Shown: positions 25,932-34,275, numbered from the stretch's first letter. The stretch: 64,000 nt of DNA from DASPLX01 sp035627375 (GCA_035627375.1 DASPLX010000049.1:1-64000), one strand, 5' to 3'. Notes: generated by a model not told the origin, from the sequence alone. Numbers and translations are program-made.

Positions 25932-26549
25932 ATGAATTCCGATTACGCTTCCGATCGCGATCAACTCCGTGCCGAAATCGCCGCCGCGGCTGCCCGCTTG
26001 ATCGCCGAAGGCGGCGCTGACTATGGCACGGCCAAACGCAAGGCGGCCAAGCAGATCCTCGGCAATGCCAGGATCCAGGGCGATATCCTGCCGGACAACA
26101 GCCAGATCGAAGAAGAAGTCCGTATTTATAATGAGCTGTTCTTTGGCGATACCCAGCCCGCCCGCCTGCTGCATTTGCGCAAGCTTGCCTTGCAAATCAT
26201 GCAAGAATTGGAGGAATTCAATCCTTACCTGACCGGCGCCGTCTTCAACGGCACGGCGGGCGAGCATTCCGACATCCACTTGCAATTGTTCACCGAAAGC
26301 GTCAAGGACGTCGAAATCTTCTTGCTCAATAAGAACGTGAATTTCGACGTCTCCGAAACAAGCCATTTCAAAAACCGGGGCGAGCCGGTGGAGACCTTGA
26401 GTTTCATGTGGCGCAACGAAGGAATTCATCTGGCACTGTACGAAACCGACGACTTGCGCGGGGCGATAAGGATGTCGCCGGACGGCAAAACGGAGCGCAC
26501 GGACATGGCGGGTCTCGCTACCTTGATAGCGGAAAGCGAATCCGAATGA
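25932..26549 (+). CDS. Nucleotidyltransferase-like protein of unknown function
   Basis: A 205-residue soluble protein. The middle segment TGAVFNGTAGEHSDIHLQLF, with a later beta-strand VEIFLL, resembles a DNA polymerase beta-type nucleotidyltransferase core (G-T...D-x-H). The usual second carboxylate of DxD/E is His, so activity is doubtful. Homologues in Burkholderiales are, as I recall, sometimes labelled UDP-N-acetylmuramate-alanine ligase; nothing in this sequence supports that, as there is no Mur-ligase P-loop. I chose ATG 25932 over an upstream TTG. It overlaps the thioredoxin gene by ATGA. Confidence 0.65.
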   Translation: MNSDYASDRDQLRAEIAAAAARLIAEGGADYGTAKRKAAKQILGNARIQGDILPDNSQIEEEVRIYNELFFGDTQPARLLHLRKLALQIMQELEEFNPYLTGAVFNGTAGEHSDIHLQLFTESVKDVEIFLLNKNVNFDVSETSHFKNRGEPVETLSFMWRNEGIHLALYETDDLRGAIRMSPDGKTERTDMAGLATLIAESESE

Positions 26550-27070
26550 AACGAAACATCCTGTTAATCACGCCGGTTGCCCTATTATTCATGGCGATCG
26601 GTATCTATTTTGGAAATCAACGGGTAGCGCCCACACCGGCGGAGCCGACGGCGGCATCCTTGCTCCTTGCCCAGACCCTGCCTGACAGTGCAGGAAAGGC
26701 GCAGTCATTATCACAATGGAAAGACCGCCCTCTCGTGGTCAATTTCTGGGCAACCTGGTGCGCCCCCTGCGTGGAAGAAATGCCGGAACTCTCGGGGCTG
26801 CAAGCCGAAGTGGCCGCCCGGCATATTCAAATCATTGGAATTGGCATTGATTCTCCTTCCAATATCGCTGAATTTTCCCAAAAATACAAAATCGGCTATC
26901 CTCTCTATGTTGCCGGGATGAGCGGCAACGAACTTTCCAAAAGGCTGGGAAACCAAGCAGGCGGCCTACCATTTACCGTTCTTATCGGCTCGGATGGGCA
27001 GGTAAAGCAAACCTATTTGGGACGTTTGAAGTTCGAAGAATTGCGCCGCGACTTGGCCACCCTACATTAA
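26546..27070 (+). CDS. TlpA/ResA-type membrane-anchored thioredoxin
   Basis: A 174-residue protein with an N-terminal anchor (ILLITPVALLFMAIGIYF) and a periplasmic thioredoxin domain. The redox motif is WCAPC in VVNFWATWCAPCVEEMPEL, and the cis-proline region is GGLPFTVLI. Such proteins reduce disulphides outside the cytoplasm, often for cytochrome c maturation. Its ATG overlaps the preceding stop (ATGA), so both are co-translated. Codon use is visibly more AT-rich than in most of the window. Confidence 0.9.
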   Translation: MKRNILLITPVALLFMAIGIYFGNQRVAPTPAEPTAASLLLAQTLPDSAGKAQSLSQWKDRPLVVNFWATWCAPCVEEMPELSGLQAEVAARHIQIIGIGIDSPSNIAEFSQKYKIGYPLYVAGMSGNELSKRLGNQAGGLPFTVLIGSDGQVKQTYLGRLKFEELRRDLATLH

Positions 27071-27149
27071 CTTGTAGATATTTTCTCTTGCCAATCTACG
27101 ATATTTGGCGGCAAAATGCGCCATCGTCGTCAAACGGAGTTTGATGTTC

Positions 27150-27587
27150 ATGGCAAAAAACCTCCTTCTGCTCAACGGACCGAACCTGAATCTGCTCGGT
27201 ACGCGCGAGCCTGAAGTCTATGGAGCAAGCACGCTTGCCGATATTGAGCGCGCGGCCACGGCACAAGCACATGCCGAAGGCGCAAAGCTCGCTTGTTTTC
27301 AAAGCAACCATGAAGGAGCCTTGATCGACCGGATTCATGCGGCAAAAAGCGATGGCATTGACGCCATCATCATCAATCCGGGTGGCTTGACGCATACCAG
27401 CGTGGCCTTGCGCGATGCATTGGCGGCGGTCGCCATACCGTTCATCGAGATGCATATCTCGAATGTTCATCAACGGGAAGCATTCCGCCATCATTCTTTC
27501 CTTTCCGCGATCGCCGTCGGCGTCATTTGCGGCCTGGGCGTCGATGGTTACCGGCTCGCCCTTGATTTCGCGCTCAAAAAGCTCTAA
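27150..27587 (+). CDS. aroQ: Type II 3-dehydroquinate dehydratase
   Basis: AroQ dehydrates 3-dehydroquinate to 3-dehydroshikimate; aroE, two steps on, is at 19.2 kb. The protein of 145 residues has LLLLNGPNLNLLGTREPEVYG with the catalytic Arg and Tyr, SNHEGALIDRIH, INPGGLTHTSVALRDAL and IEMHISNVHQREAFRHHS. A GGAG at 27136-27139 could serve ATG 27144 or 27150; I prefer 27150 (MAKNLLLLNGPN). It lies upstream of accB, an arrangement often seen in proteobacteria. Confidence 0.95.
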   Translation: MAKNLLLLNGPNLNLLGTREPEVYGASTLADIERAATAQAHAEGAKLACFQSNHEGALIDRIHAAKSDGIDAIIINPGGLTHTSVALRDALAAVAIPFIEMHISNVHQREAFRHHSFLSAIAVGVICGLGVDGYRLALDFALKKL

Positions 27588-27623
27588 TTTTCATTATCTA
27601 GCTACAATTCGGCGCAAAACGCC

Positions 27624-27629
27624 TATAAT
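27624..27629 (+). promoter_or_regulatory. Probable -10 box of the accB promoter
   Basis: A perfect TATAAT lies 48 bp upstream of the accB ATG, in the 90-bp AT-rich gap after aroQ. The -35 region is weak (only CTACA-type similarity), so expression may depend on an activator or the extended -10. Confidence 0.5.
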
Positions 27630-27677
27630 TGTCGCCTTGTTTTTCCGAGTCTTATAAAAACACTCAAGGGATTTCAT

Positions 27678-28145
27678 ATGGATCTACGCAAGCTCAAGAC
27701 GCTGATCGACCTGGTCGCGGAATCGGATATCGCCGAATTGGAAGTCACGGAAGGTGAAAGCAAGGTCCGTATTGTCAAATCTTCTTCCGCGCCGCAAGGA
27801 CCGGTCATGATGATGCAGCCGCAGGCCGTCACCCATACGGTTCCGGCCGCTTCCGCACCGGCTGCGGCGGCAGCGCCGGCGCCGGCGGCAGTTGCGCCGG
27901 CCGAACCGCAAGGCCATATCGTCAAATCGCCGATGGTCGGCACCTTCTACCGCGCTTCGGCTCCCGGCGCCGCGCCCTTCGTCGATGTCGGCAGCGCTGT
28001 CAAGGAAGGCGACACGCTCTGCATCATCGAAGCGATGAAGCTTCTCAATGAGATCGATGCCGAAGTCAGCGGCACGATCAAGCAAATCCTGGTTGAAAAC
28101 GGGCAGCCGGTCGAATTCGGACAGCCGTTATTCGTGATCGGTTAA
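27678..28145 (+). CDS. accB: Biotin carboxyl carrier protein of acetyl-CoA carboxylase
   Basis: AccB carries carboxybiotin between AccC and AccAD at the first step of fatty acid synthesis. The 155-residue protein has the helical N-terminus MDLRKLKTLIDL, an Ala/Pro-rich hinge (about 50-76) and a biotinyl domain with SPMVGTFYRA and the biotinylated Lys121 in EAMKLL. Length matches E. coli AccB (156). Its stop is 214 bp before the annotated accC start, an unusually long and structured gap. Confidence 0.97.
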   Translation: MDLRKLKTLIDLVAESDIAELEVTEGESKVRIVKSSSAPQGPVMMMQPQAVTHTVPAASAPAAAAAPAPAAVAPAEPQGHIVKSPMVGTFYRASAPGAAPFVDVGSAVKEGDTLCIIEAMKLLNEIDAEVSGTIKQILVENGQPVEFGQPLFVIG

Positions 28146-28162
28146 GGCCGTCCGCGCCGGCC

Positions 28163-28182
28163 GCCGCACCTCTTCGTGCGGC
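28163..28182 (+). promoter_or_regulatory. Stem-loop between accB and accC
   Basis: A 7-bp perfect GC stem (28163-28169 with 28176-28182, 6-nt loop) starts 17 nt after the accB stop. No U-run follows, so it is more likely a processing, stability or attenuation element than a strong terminator. It precedes the duplicated accC start. Confidence 0.55.
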
Positions 28183-28241
28183 TCGGCGCCTCGTTCTTGA
28201 TTCAGTATCAATCCCTGCAACGCTGCCGGATATCCTGAACC

Positions 28242-28367
28242 ATGTTTGAAAAAATCCTCATTGCCAATCGCGGCGACCAGCCGCGCAGCGGCGCAGCGAC
28301 GAAGTCAAAATGCATAGCTGCCGAAGGCAGCCAAAGCGGTTTCGCCGCGGAGTCCACTCATGTTTGA
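28242..28367 (+). other. Upstream ORF beginning with a second copy of the accC start
   Basis: This 41-codon ORF begins MFEKILIANRGD, matching the first 11 residues of accC exactly and diverging at residue 12 (Asp versus Glu), then continues into unrelated sequence. It stops at TGA 28365-28367, inside accC, in a different frame. Over the 36 matching bases six third-codon positions differ, and only the last changes an amino acid. Between the two starts lie three short hairpins (28280-28292, 28317-28331, 28336-28348). It could be a decayed partial duplication, an insertion scar or a translated leader coupled to accC. Confidence 0.7.
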
Positions 28368-29742
28368 AAAAATACTTATCGCTAACCGCGGCGAAATCGC
28401 TTTGCGCATCCAGCGCGCGTGCCGCGAAATGGGCATCAAGACGGTCGTCGTCCATTCCGAAGCCGACCGCGACGCCAAATACGTGAAACTGGCGGACGAG
28501 TCGGTCTGCATCGGCCCGGCGCCGTCGACGCAAAGCTATTTGAATATGCCGGCGATCATCAGCGCGGCGGAAGTGACCGATGCCGAGGCGATCCATCCCG
28601 GCTACGGCTTCCTGTCGGAAAACGCCGATTTCGCCGAACGCGTCGAGAAATCCGGCTTCGTCTTCATCGGCCCGCGCCCCGAATCGATCCGTATGATGGG
28701 TGACAAGGTCTCCGCCAAGCAGGCGATGATCAAGGCCGGCGTACCGTGCGTGCCCGGTTCGGAAGGCGCCCTGCCCGACGATCCGAAGGAAATCATCAAG
28801 ATCGCGCGCAAGGTCGGTTATCCCGTCATCATCAAGGCGGCCGGCGGCGGCGGCGGACGCGGCATGCGCGTCGTCCATACCGAGGCGGCGCTGATCAACG
28901 CGGTCACCATGACCAAGACCGAGGCCGGGGCGGCCTTCGGCAATCCGGAAGTCTACATGGAGAAGTTCCTGGAGCAGCCGCGCCACGTGGAGATCCAGGT
29001 CCTGGCCGACGAATTCAAGAACGCGATCTGGCTCGGCGAACGCGACTGCTCGATGCAGCGCCGCCATCAGAAAGTGATCGAGGAAGCGCCGGCGCCCGGC
29101 ATTCCGCGCAAGCTGATCGAACGCGTCGGCGAACGCTGCGCCGACGCCTGCCGCAAGATGGGTTATCGGGGCGCAGGCACCTTCGAGTTTCTGTATGAAA
29201 ACGGCGAGTTCTATTTCATCGAGATGAACACGCGTGTGCAGGTGGAGCATCCGGTGACGGAAATGATCACCGGCGTCGATATCGTGCAAGAGCAGATCCG
29301 CATCGCCGCCGGCGAAAAGTTGCGTTTCCGTCAGCGCGACATCGAATTGAAGGGCCATGCGATCGAATGCCGCATCAATGCGGAAGACCCGTTCAAGTTC
29401 ATCCCTTCGCCGGGCCGGCTGCAAGCCTGGCACGTGCCGGGCGGCCCGGGAATCCGCGTCGATTCCCACGCCTATGCCGGCTATTTCGTGCCGCCCAATT
29501 ACGATTCGATGATCGGCAAGGTCATCGCCTACGGCCCGACGCGCGAACAGGCGATCAAGCGCATGCAAATCGCATTGTCGGAAATGGTGGTCGAGGGTAT
29601 CCTGACCAACATTCCGCTGCATCGCGAATTGATGGTCGATGCACGCTTCATCGAAGGCGGTACCGACATCCATTACTTGGAGCAGAAGCTGGCCCAAAAG
29701 CCGGATCTGCCGAAGACGCCGGTGACCGCCTCCAAGAAATAA
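28360..29742 (+). CDS. accC: Biotin carboxylase subunit of acetyl-CoA carboxylase
   Basis: AccC carboxylates biotin on AccB using ATP and bicarbonate. The 460-residue protein is full length: MFEKILIANRGEIALRI, the ATP-grasp glycine loop GGGGGRGMRVV, ERDCSMQRRHQKVIEEAPA, and MNTRVQVEHPVTE. The ATG at 28360 has GGAG 7 nt upstream. It is the functional copy; the similar start at 28242 leads into a frame that closes after 41 codons. The C-terminal tail is slightly longer than in E. coli (449). Confidence 0.97.
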   Translation: MFEKILIANRGEIALRIQRACREMGIKTVVVHSEADRDAKYVKLADESVCIGPAPSTQSYLNMPAIISAAEVTDAEAIHPGYGFLSENADFAERVEKSGFVFIGPRPESIRMMGDKVSAKQAMIKAGVPCVPGSEGALPDDPKEIIKIARKVGYPVIIKAAGGGGGRGMRVVHTEAALINAVTMTKTEAGAAFGNPEVYMEKFLEQPRHVEIQVLADEFKNAIWLGERDCSMQRRHQKVIEEAPAPGIPRKLIERVGERCADACRKMGYRGAGTFEFLYENGEFYFIEMNTRVQVEHPVTEMITGVDIVQEQIRIAAGEKLRFRQRDIELKGHAIECRINAEDPFKFIPSPGRLQAWHVPGGPGIRVDSHAYAGYFVPPNYDSMIGKVIAYGPTREQAIKRMQIALSEMVVEGILTNIPLHRELMVDARFIEGGTDIHYLEQKLAQKPDLPKTPVTASKK

Positions 29743-29749
29743 GGCACTC

Positions 29750-30658
29750 ATGAGCTGGATCGAAATCGTCATCGAAGTTCCCCGCAGCCATGCCGAGGCG
29801 TTGTCCGATGCCTTGATGGAAGTGGGCGCGCTGTCGGTGTCGGTCGAAGACGCCGATGAAGGCACCGAGGCGGAGAATCCGCTGTTCGGCGAACCCGGCA
29901 TGGAGCCTGAGCAGCTGGCCTGGGAACGCAGCCGGGTCGTCGCGCTGGCCGACCTGCATGCCGACCACGCCGTCATGGTGGAAGCCGCGGCGGAATTGTG
30001 CGACCTCGATCCGGCGATGCGTTACACCACGCGCGCCGTAGCCGAGCAGGACTGGGTGCGCCTGACGCAGTCGCAATTCGATCCGATTCACATCGGCAAG
30101 AACATCTGGGTCGTGCCCAGCTGGCACGACGCCCCCGATCCGAATGCGCTCGTGCTGGAACTCGACCCCGGCCTTGCTTTCGGCACCGGAAGCCATCCGA
30201 CCACCCGTTTATGCATGGAATGGCTGGAGGCGAATGCGCCGCTGCAATTATCGGTGCTCGACTACGGTTGCGGCTCCGGCATTTTGGCGATGGTGGCGAA
30301 AAAACTCGGTGCCGATTATGTGGCCGGCGTCGATATCGATCCTCAGGCGATCGAGTCGGCGCGCTACAACAGCGAACGCAATCATTGCGACATCGATTAC
30401 TACCTGCCCGAGGCGTTCTCGGAGAGCGCGCAAGGGAGGGTCTACGATGTGGTGGTCGCCAACATCCTGTCCAGCCCGCTCAAGCTGATGGCGCCGATGC
30501 TGGCCGGCCGCGTCGCGCCGAGCGGCTCGCTCGTGCTGTCGGGCGTGCTCGCTAGGCAAGCCGATGAAGTCATCGCCGCCTATGCGCCTTTCATCGATCT
30601 CACGGTCTGGGCCGAGCGCGAAGGCTGGGTCGCCCTTGCCGGCCGGCAGAAAGCGTGA
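29750..30658 (+). CDS. prmA: Ribosomal protein L11 methyltransferase
   Basis: PrmA trimethylates ribosomal protein L11. The 302-residue protein has the N-terminal substrate domain (MSWIEIVIEVPRSHAEAL) and a SAM-binding domain with PGLAFGTGSHPTT, VLDYGCGSGILAMVAKKLG and VANILSSPL. It starts 7 bp after accC with AAGG before the ATG, so accB-accC-prmA are probably co-transcribed, as in other proteobacteria. Confidence 0.96.
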   Translation: MSWIEIVIEVPRSHAEALSDALMEVGALSVSVEDADEGTEAENPLFGEPGMEPEQLAWERSRVVALADLHADHAVMVEAAAELCDLDPAMRYTTRAVAEQDWVRLTQSQFDPIHIGKNIWVVPSWHDAPDPNALVLELDPGLAFGTGSHPTTRLCMEWLEANAPLQLSVLDYGCGSGILAMVAKKLGADYVAGVDIDPQAIESARYNSERNHCDIDYYLPEAFSESAQGRVYDVVVANILSSPLKLMAPMLAGRVAPSGSLVLSGVLARQADEVIAAYAPFIDLTVWAEREGWVALAGRQKA

Positions 30659-30670
30659 GCGGCCACGGCA

Positions 30671-32053
30671 ATGGCGCTCGCGACCCGCTGCCCGCACTGC
30701 CATACGACCTTCCGTGTCGCCCATGACCAGCTGAAGCTGCGCGCCGGCCTGGTGCGTTGCGGCGCCTGCAAGGAAATCTTCAACGGCATCGAGCATCTGC
30801 TGCCGCAGGACAAGCCGGCCGCCGCGCCGGCGGCTGCCCCGGCTCCATCCCTCCAACCGCCGGCGCCGCCGGAACCCGCGATCGGCCCCAGCCCGGTCTC
30901 GGCAGCGCCGGCGCCGCCCTCGCCTGAAGCGGAAACCGAACCGGAAGCGCCGGCAGGAACCGCCGCGACGCCGACGCCCGATATGGCGGAAGCGCAACCG
31001 CCGGCTTCTCCCGGCCGGGAACATGAAGGGCGCTCCGGCGCACCGCCCGCCGAAGCGGCCAAGCCGCGCGGCGACGATCAGGCGATACCCGATTTTTTCG
31101 ATCTTCTCGAGCTCGACGCCAAGGCAAAAGGAAAAGCGGCCCCGAATGCCGCGGCCGGCGCTCCGGCAGCACCGACCTCTCCCGCCGGCGAAGAAACCTT
31201 GCCGCGCCCAGAGACGGAATACGAGGAACACGAGGAACCCGTCGATCCGTTGACGCGCATGACGCTGATGGATTTCCGCGACCGCAGCGACGGCAACGAC
31301 GAACCCGCGACCACCGAAGCAACCGACGCCGACGCGGCGGGCGGCGGCGATGCCGACCACCTGGACCAGGTGATCGATGAATTGCAAAGCCGCCCGGACC
31401 GCCGCAAGCCGCCTCAACGCCGGCCGCGCAACATGCAGCACCTGTCGCAAGAACCGGACGAGGCCGCCGACCTGCCGGATGAAGAGCTCGCGGAGTTGGC
31501 CTCTGCCGAGGACGACGCGAACATCGAAGACCTGAGCTTCGTCAAGAAAGCGCGGCGCCGCGAACGCTTCGGCCCGCTGGTGCGCTGGACGCTCGGACTC
31601 GGCTCGGTGCTATTGGCGCTCGTCCTGCTCGGACAAGGCATCTATGCCTACCGCAATCAACTGGCCGCACGCCTGCCGAAAGCCAAGCCGTTGTTGATCA
31701 AGGCTTGCGCGATGCTCGATTGCCGCATCAGCCTGCCGATGCAGATCGAAGCGATCTCGATCGAAGCCAACGAATTGCAGACCACGGCCGCGGGCAAGGA
31801 CATCCTGGTCTTGACGACCGTCCTGCGCAACCGTTCTTCGATGACCCAAGCCTGGCCCAATCTCGAATTGACGCTGAAGGATGCGAACGGCAAGCCGCTC
31901 GTGCGCCGCGTATTCCTGCCGCGCGAGTATCTGCTGGCGCCGGAAGACGTGGCCCGGGGTTTCGCCTCCTCCACCGAACAGCAGATCAAGCTGGTGTTCA
32001 ATCTCGCGCAGCCGGATTCCTCCGGCTACGAAGTCGCGATCTTCTATCCCTAG
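30671..32053 (+). CDS. Zinc-ribbon and DUF3426 membrane protein
   Basis: A 460-residue protein. The N-terminus is an MJ0042-type zinc ribbon with two CxxC pairs (CPHC near residue 8 and CGAC near 35). Residues 50-290 are Pro/Ala/Glu-rich and probably disordered. A membrane span (LGLGSVLLALVLLGQGIYAY, about 315-335) precedes a C-terminal DUF3426 domain that includes AGKDILVLTTVLRNRS. Function is unknown; the layout suggests a cytoplasmic zinc ribbon linked to a periplasmic domain. It lies 12 bp after prmA and converges with psuG. Confidence 0.85.
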   Translation: MALATRCPHCHTTFRVAHDQLKLRAGLVRCGACKEIFNGIEHLLPQDKPAAAPAAAPAPSLQPPAPPEPAIGPSPVSAAPAPPSPEAETEPEAPAGTAATPTPDMAEAQPPASPGREHEGRSGAPPAEAAKPRGDDQAIPDFFDLLELDAKAKGKAAPNAAAGAPAAPTSPAGEETLPRPETEYEEHEEPVDPLTRMTLMDFRDRSDGNDEPATTEATDADAAGGGDADHLDQVIDELQSRPDRRKPPQRRPRNMQHLSQEPDEAADLPDEELAELASAEDDANIEDLSFVKKARRRERFGPLVRWTLGLGSVLLALVLLGQGIYAYRNQLAARLPKAKPLLIKACAMLDCRISLPMQIEAISIEANELQTTAAGKDILVLTTVLRNRSSMTQAWPNLELTLKDANGKPLVRRVFLPREYLLAPEDVARGFASSTEQQIKLVFNLAQPDSSGYEVAIFYP

Positions 32054-32088
32054 AGCGGTTTGCCACCGGCTTAAAGGGTTGTGCCCCT

Positions 32089-33018
32089 CTACGCCGCCGC
32101 TCCCGGCGGCTGTGCGTGAAGCGCCAGCGCCAGGGCGGCTCCGAGCTTCGCATTGTTCTTCACCAGAGCGATATTCGTCGCGAGACTGCGTCCGCCGGTC
32201 AATTGCTTGATGCGGTCGAGCAGGAACGGCGTCACCGCCTTGCCGGCGATGCCCCGATCGTCCGCCTCCTTGAGCGCCTGCTCCGTGATGCCGTCGATTT
32301 CCGACTTCGGCATGGCATCGGCTTCCGGGAGCGGATTGCCGACCACGATGCCGCCGGCCAGGCCGAGCTGCCATTTGGTGCGGATGAATGCCGCGATGTC
32401 GTCCGCGCCATCGAGACGGAAGTCGGCCTTGAATCCGCTGTCGCGCGTGAAGAAGGCCGGGAATGCATCCTGCCCGACACCGACCACCGGCACGCCGTGG
32501 GTTTCGAGATATTCGAGCGTCAGCCCGATATCGAGGATGGATTTTGCCCCGGCGCATACCACCGCCACGGAGGTGCGCGCCAATTCCTGCAGATCGGCGG
32601 AAATGTCGAAGCTGGTTTCCGCGCCGCGATGCACGCCGCCGATGCCGCCGGTGACGAAGACTTCAATGCCGGCCAGATGGGCGCAAATCATGGTCGCGGC
32701 CACCGTCGTCGCGCCCAGCTTGCCGCTCGCGAGCACGTACGGCAGGTCGCGCCGGCTGACCTTCATCGCATCGGGTGCGGTGCCGAGCATTTCCAGTTCC
32801 GTCTCCGACAAGCCGATGCGGATCTTGCCGTCGATCACGGCGATCGTCGCGGGAACCGCTCCGCCGTCGCGGATGATCTGCTCGACCTCGCGCGCCGTTT
32901 GCACGTTCTGCGGATAAGGCATGCCGTGCGAGATGATGGTCGATTCGAGCGCGACCACGGGACGGCCGGCGGCGCGGGCATGGATCACTTCGTCGGAGAA
33001 AGAGATGTGGCGTTGCAT
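32089..33018 (-). CDS. psuG: Pseudouridine-5'-phosphate glycosidase
   Basis: PsuG splits the C-glycosidic bond of pseudouridine 5'-phosphate to uracil and ribose 5-phosphate. The 309-residue protein contains VALESTIISHGMPYPQN, VSRRDLPY, TGGIGGVHRGAETSFDIS, CAGAKSILDIGLTLEYLET and NPLPEADAMP, all typical. I chose ATG 33018, with AAGGA 8 nt upstream, over the ATG at 33036. It lies 21 bp after psuK, and the pair forms a complete pseudouridine degradation path. Confidence 0.95.
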   Translation of the reverse strand: MQRHISFSDEVIHARAAGRPVVALESTIISHGMPYPQNVQTAREVEQIIRDGGAVPATIAVIDGKIRIGLSETELEMLGTAPDAMKVSRRDLPYVLASGKLGATTVAATMICAHLAGIEVFVTGGIGGVHRGAETSFDISADLQELARTSVAVVCAGAKSILDIGLTLEYLETHGVPVVGVGQDAFPAFFTRDSGFKADFRLDGADDIAAFIRTKWQLGLAGGIVVGNPLPEADAMPKSEIDGITEQALKEADDRGIAGKAVTPFLLDRIKQLTGGRSLATNIALVKNNAKLGAALALALHAQPPGAAA

Positions 33019-33039
33019 GGTGCTTATCCTTTTCAAGTA

Positions 33040-34134
33040 TCAGGCAAGAAGGGTATCCAGGCTTGCCGGGGTAAGTTCGGGGCAAACGGTGGCCGGGCTT
33101 TGCGCGGTCAAGGCGGCAAGCGTCAGACCGCGCCGGCAGGCGAGCGCGAGATCGTGATCGTCGTGATAGAGCGACCAGCATGCGGCCGCGGCAAACGCGT
33201 CGCCGGCGCCGGTGACATCGGTCACCGCCACGGCCGGCGCAGGCAACTCGGCCACGCCATCGGGCGTCGTGTACAGCGCGCCGTCCTCGCCGCGCGTGAC
33301 GATCACGTCGCGCACGCCGTCGTGCTGCAAGGCGCGGCATGCCTTGGCGATCTTCGCCGCGGTCGATAGCTTGGCGCCGGCGCGCGCCTCCAATTCGCCG
33401 AGATTGAGGATCAGCAAGCGCAAGCCCGTGAGATCGGCCGGCAGGCGCGTCATCTTCGGTTGCGAGACGGCGACCAGGACCAGCGGCGCGTGGCCGCGGC
33501 GCGCGTCGTCGAGCAACAGGCGCACGCTGTCCTGCGGCAGGTTCAGATCCGCGACCGTCAACGCGGCGGCGGCGCGCTGCGCCTGACGACTGACGAGGAA
33601 CTCCGGCGTCAGGGCATCGCACAAGGCCATGTGGGCGAGCGCCAGCATCATCTCCCCCCCGGCGTCGAGCACAGCCGTATAACTTCCCGTCGCCGCGCCC
33701 GCCACCTGCAGACTGCCGCGCGGATCGATGCCGGACGCTTCGGCATGGGCCAGCATGGCGCGGCCGGAAGCGTCGTCGCCAACCGCCGTCAAGAGCGCGG
33801 TCGGGGCACCCAGGCGCGCCAGGTTTTCCGCGATATTGCGCGCCACGCCGCCGAAGCTCTCGTGCTGGCTGACCGGATTCGAGGTATGCATCCGCAGCCG
33901 GTCGAGCGTACGCAGCTTGCGGTCCACATTGGCGCCGCCGATGCAAAGAACGGGACGGCTGTTCGGAAACACATAGGCCCGTCCGAGCAGACGCTTCTCG
34001 CGTATCAGGCCGGCGATATGCCCGGCCACCGCCGAGCGCGACAAGCCGAGCCGGTCCGCCAATTCCTGCTGGGAAATGAAAGGATGGGCGCGGATCAGCT
34101 GGTAAAGCTGGTCTTTCTTGGATGCTTCCGTCAT
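33040..34134 (-). CDS. psuK: HTH-PfkB fusion: pseudouridine kinase with DNA-binding N-terminus
   Basis: A 364-residue protein with a winged-helix N-terminus (about 1-60: FISQQELADRLGLSRSAVAGHIAGL) and a PfkB kinase domain. The kinase has CIGGANVDRK, GGVARNIAENLARLG and the catalytic DVTGAGDAFAAAA. The fusion resembles E. coli YeiI more than stand-alone PsuK. Placement before psuG suggests it phosphorylates pseudouridine and may also sense it. I chose ATG 34134 (MTEASKKDQ); no ribosome site is strong. An inverted repeat 19 bp upstream is a candidate operator. Confidence 0.85.
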   Translation of the reverse strand: MTEASKKDQLYQLIRAHPFISQQELADRLGLSRSAVAGHIAGLIREKRLLGRAYVFPNSRPVLCIGGANVDRKLRTLDRLRMHTSNPVSQHESFGGVARNIAENLARLGAPTALLTAVGDDASGRAMLAHAEASGIDPRGSLQVAGAATGSYTAVLDAGGEMMLALAHMALCDALTPEFLVSRQAQRAAAALTVADLNLPQDSVRLLLDDARRGHAPLVLVAVSQPKMTRLPADLTGLRLLILNLGELEARAGAKLSTAAKIAKACRALQHDGVRDVIVTRGEDGALYTTPDGVAELPAPAVAVTDVTGAGDAFAAAACWSLYHDDHDLALACRRGLTLAALTAQSPATVCPELTPASLDTLLA

Positions 34135-34152
34135 GGGAAAACCGTCATCAAA

Positions 34153-34178
34153 CATTTGTTCACAACAATAAACAAATG
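34153..34178 (-). promoter_or_regulatory. Candidate operator upstream of psuK
   Basis: A perfect 8-bp inverted repeat, CATTTGTT (34153-34160) and AACAAATG (34171-34178), with a 10-bp spacer. The arms lie on the same helical face at about 18-bp centre spacing. It sits 19 bp before the psuK start, in AT-rich sequence unlike the surroundings. It may be the target of the PsuK winged helix. Confidence 0.55.
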
Positions 34179-34251
34179 CCCAATCCACGTCAACCGCAAG
34201 CCGTGGCGCCTGAAAACGTGCGCATGACAGCGGCGATATGGACGCACCAAT

Positions 34252-34275
34252 AAAAAAGGCGCACCGCAGTGCGCC
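34252..34275 (-). terminator. Rho-independent terminator after apt
   Basis: A 7-bp perfect stem (34258-34264 with 34269-34275, 4-nt loop) is followed on the minus strand by six T residues (34252-34257). It lies 28 bp past the apt stop and separates apt from psuK-psuG. Confidence 0.9.

Noticed and set aside
25932..26549. Annotation as UDP-N-acetylmuramate-alanine ligase
   Set aside because: The protein is too short and lacks the Mur-ligase ATP loop; the nearby mpl may have caused such a label by context.
28242..28367. The first MFEKILIANRG start as the true accC start with a frameshift
   Set aside because: The second start is followed by a full-length accC with its own ribosome site; joining the two would duplicate the N-terminus.
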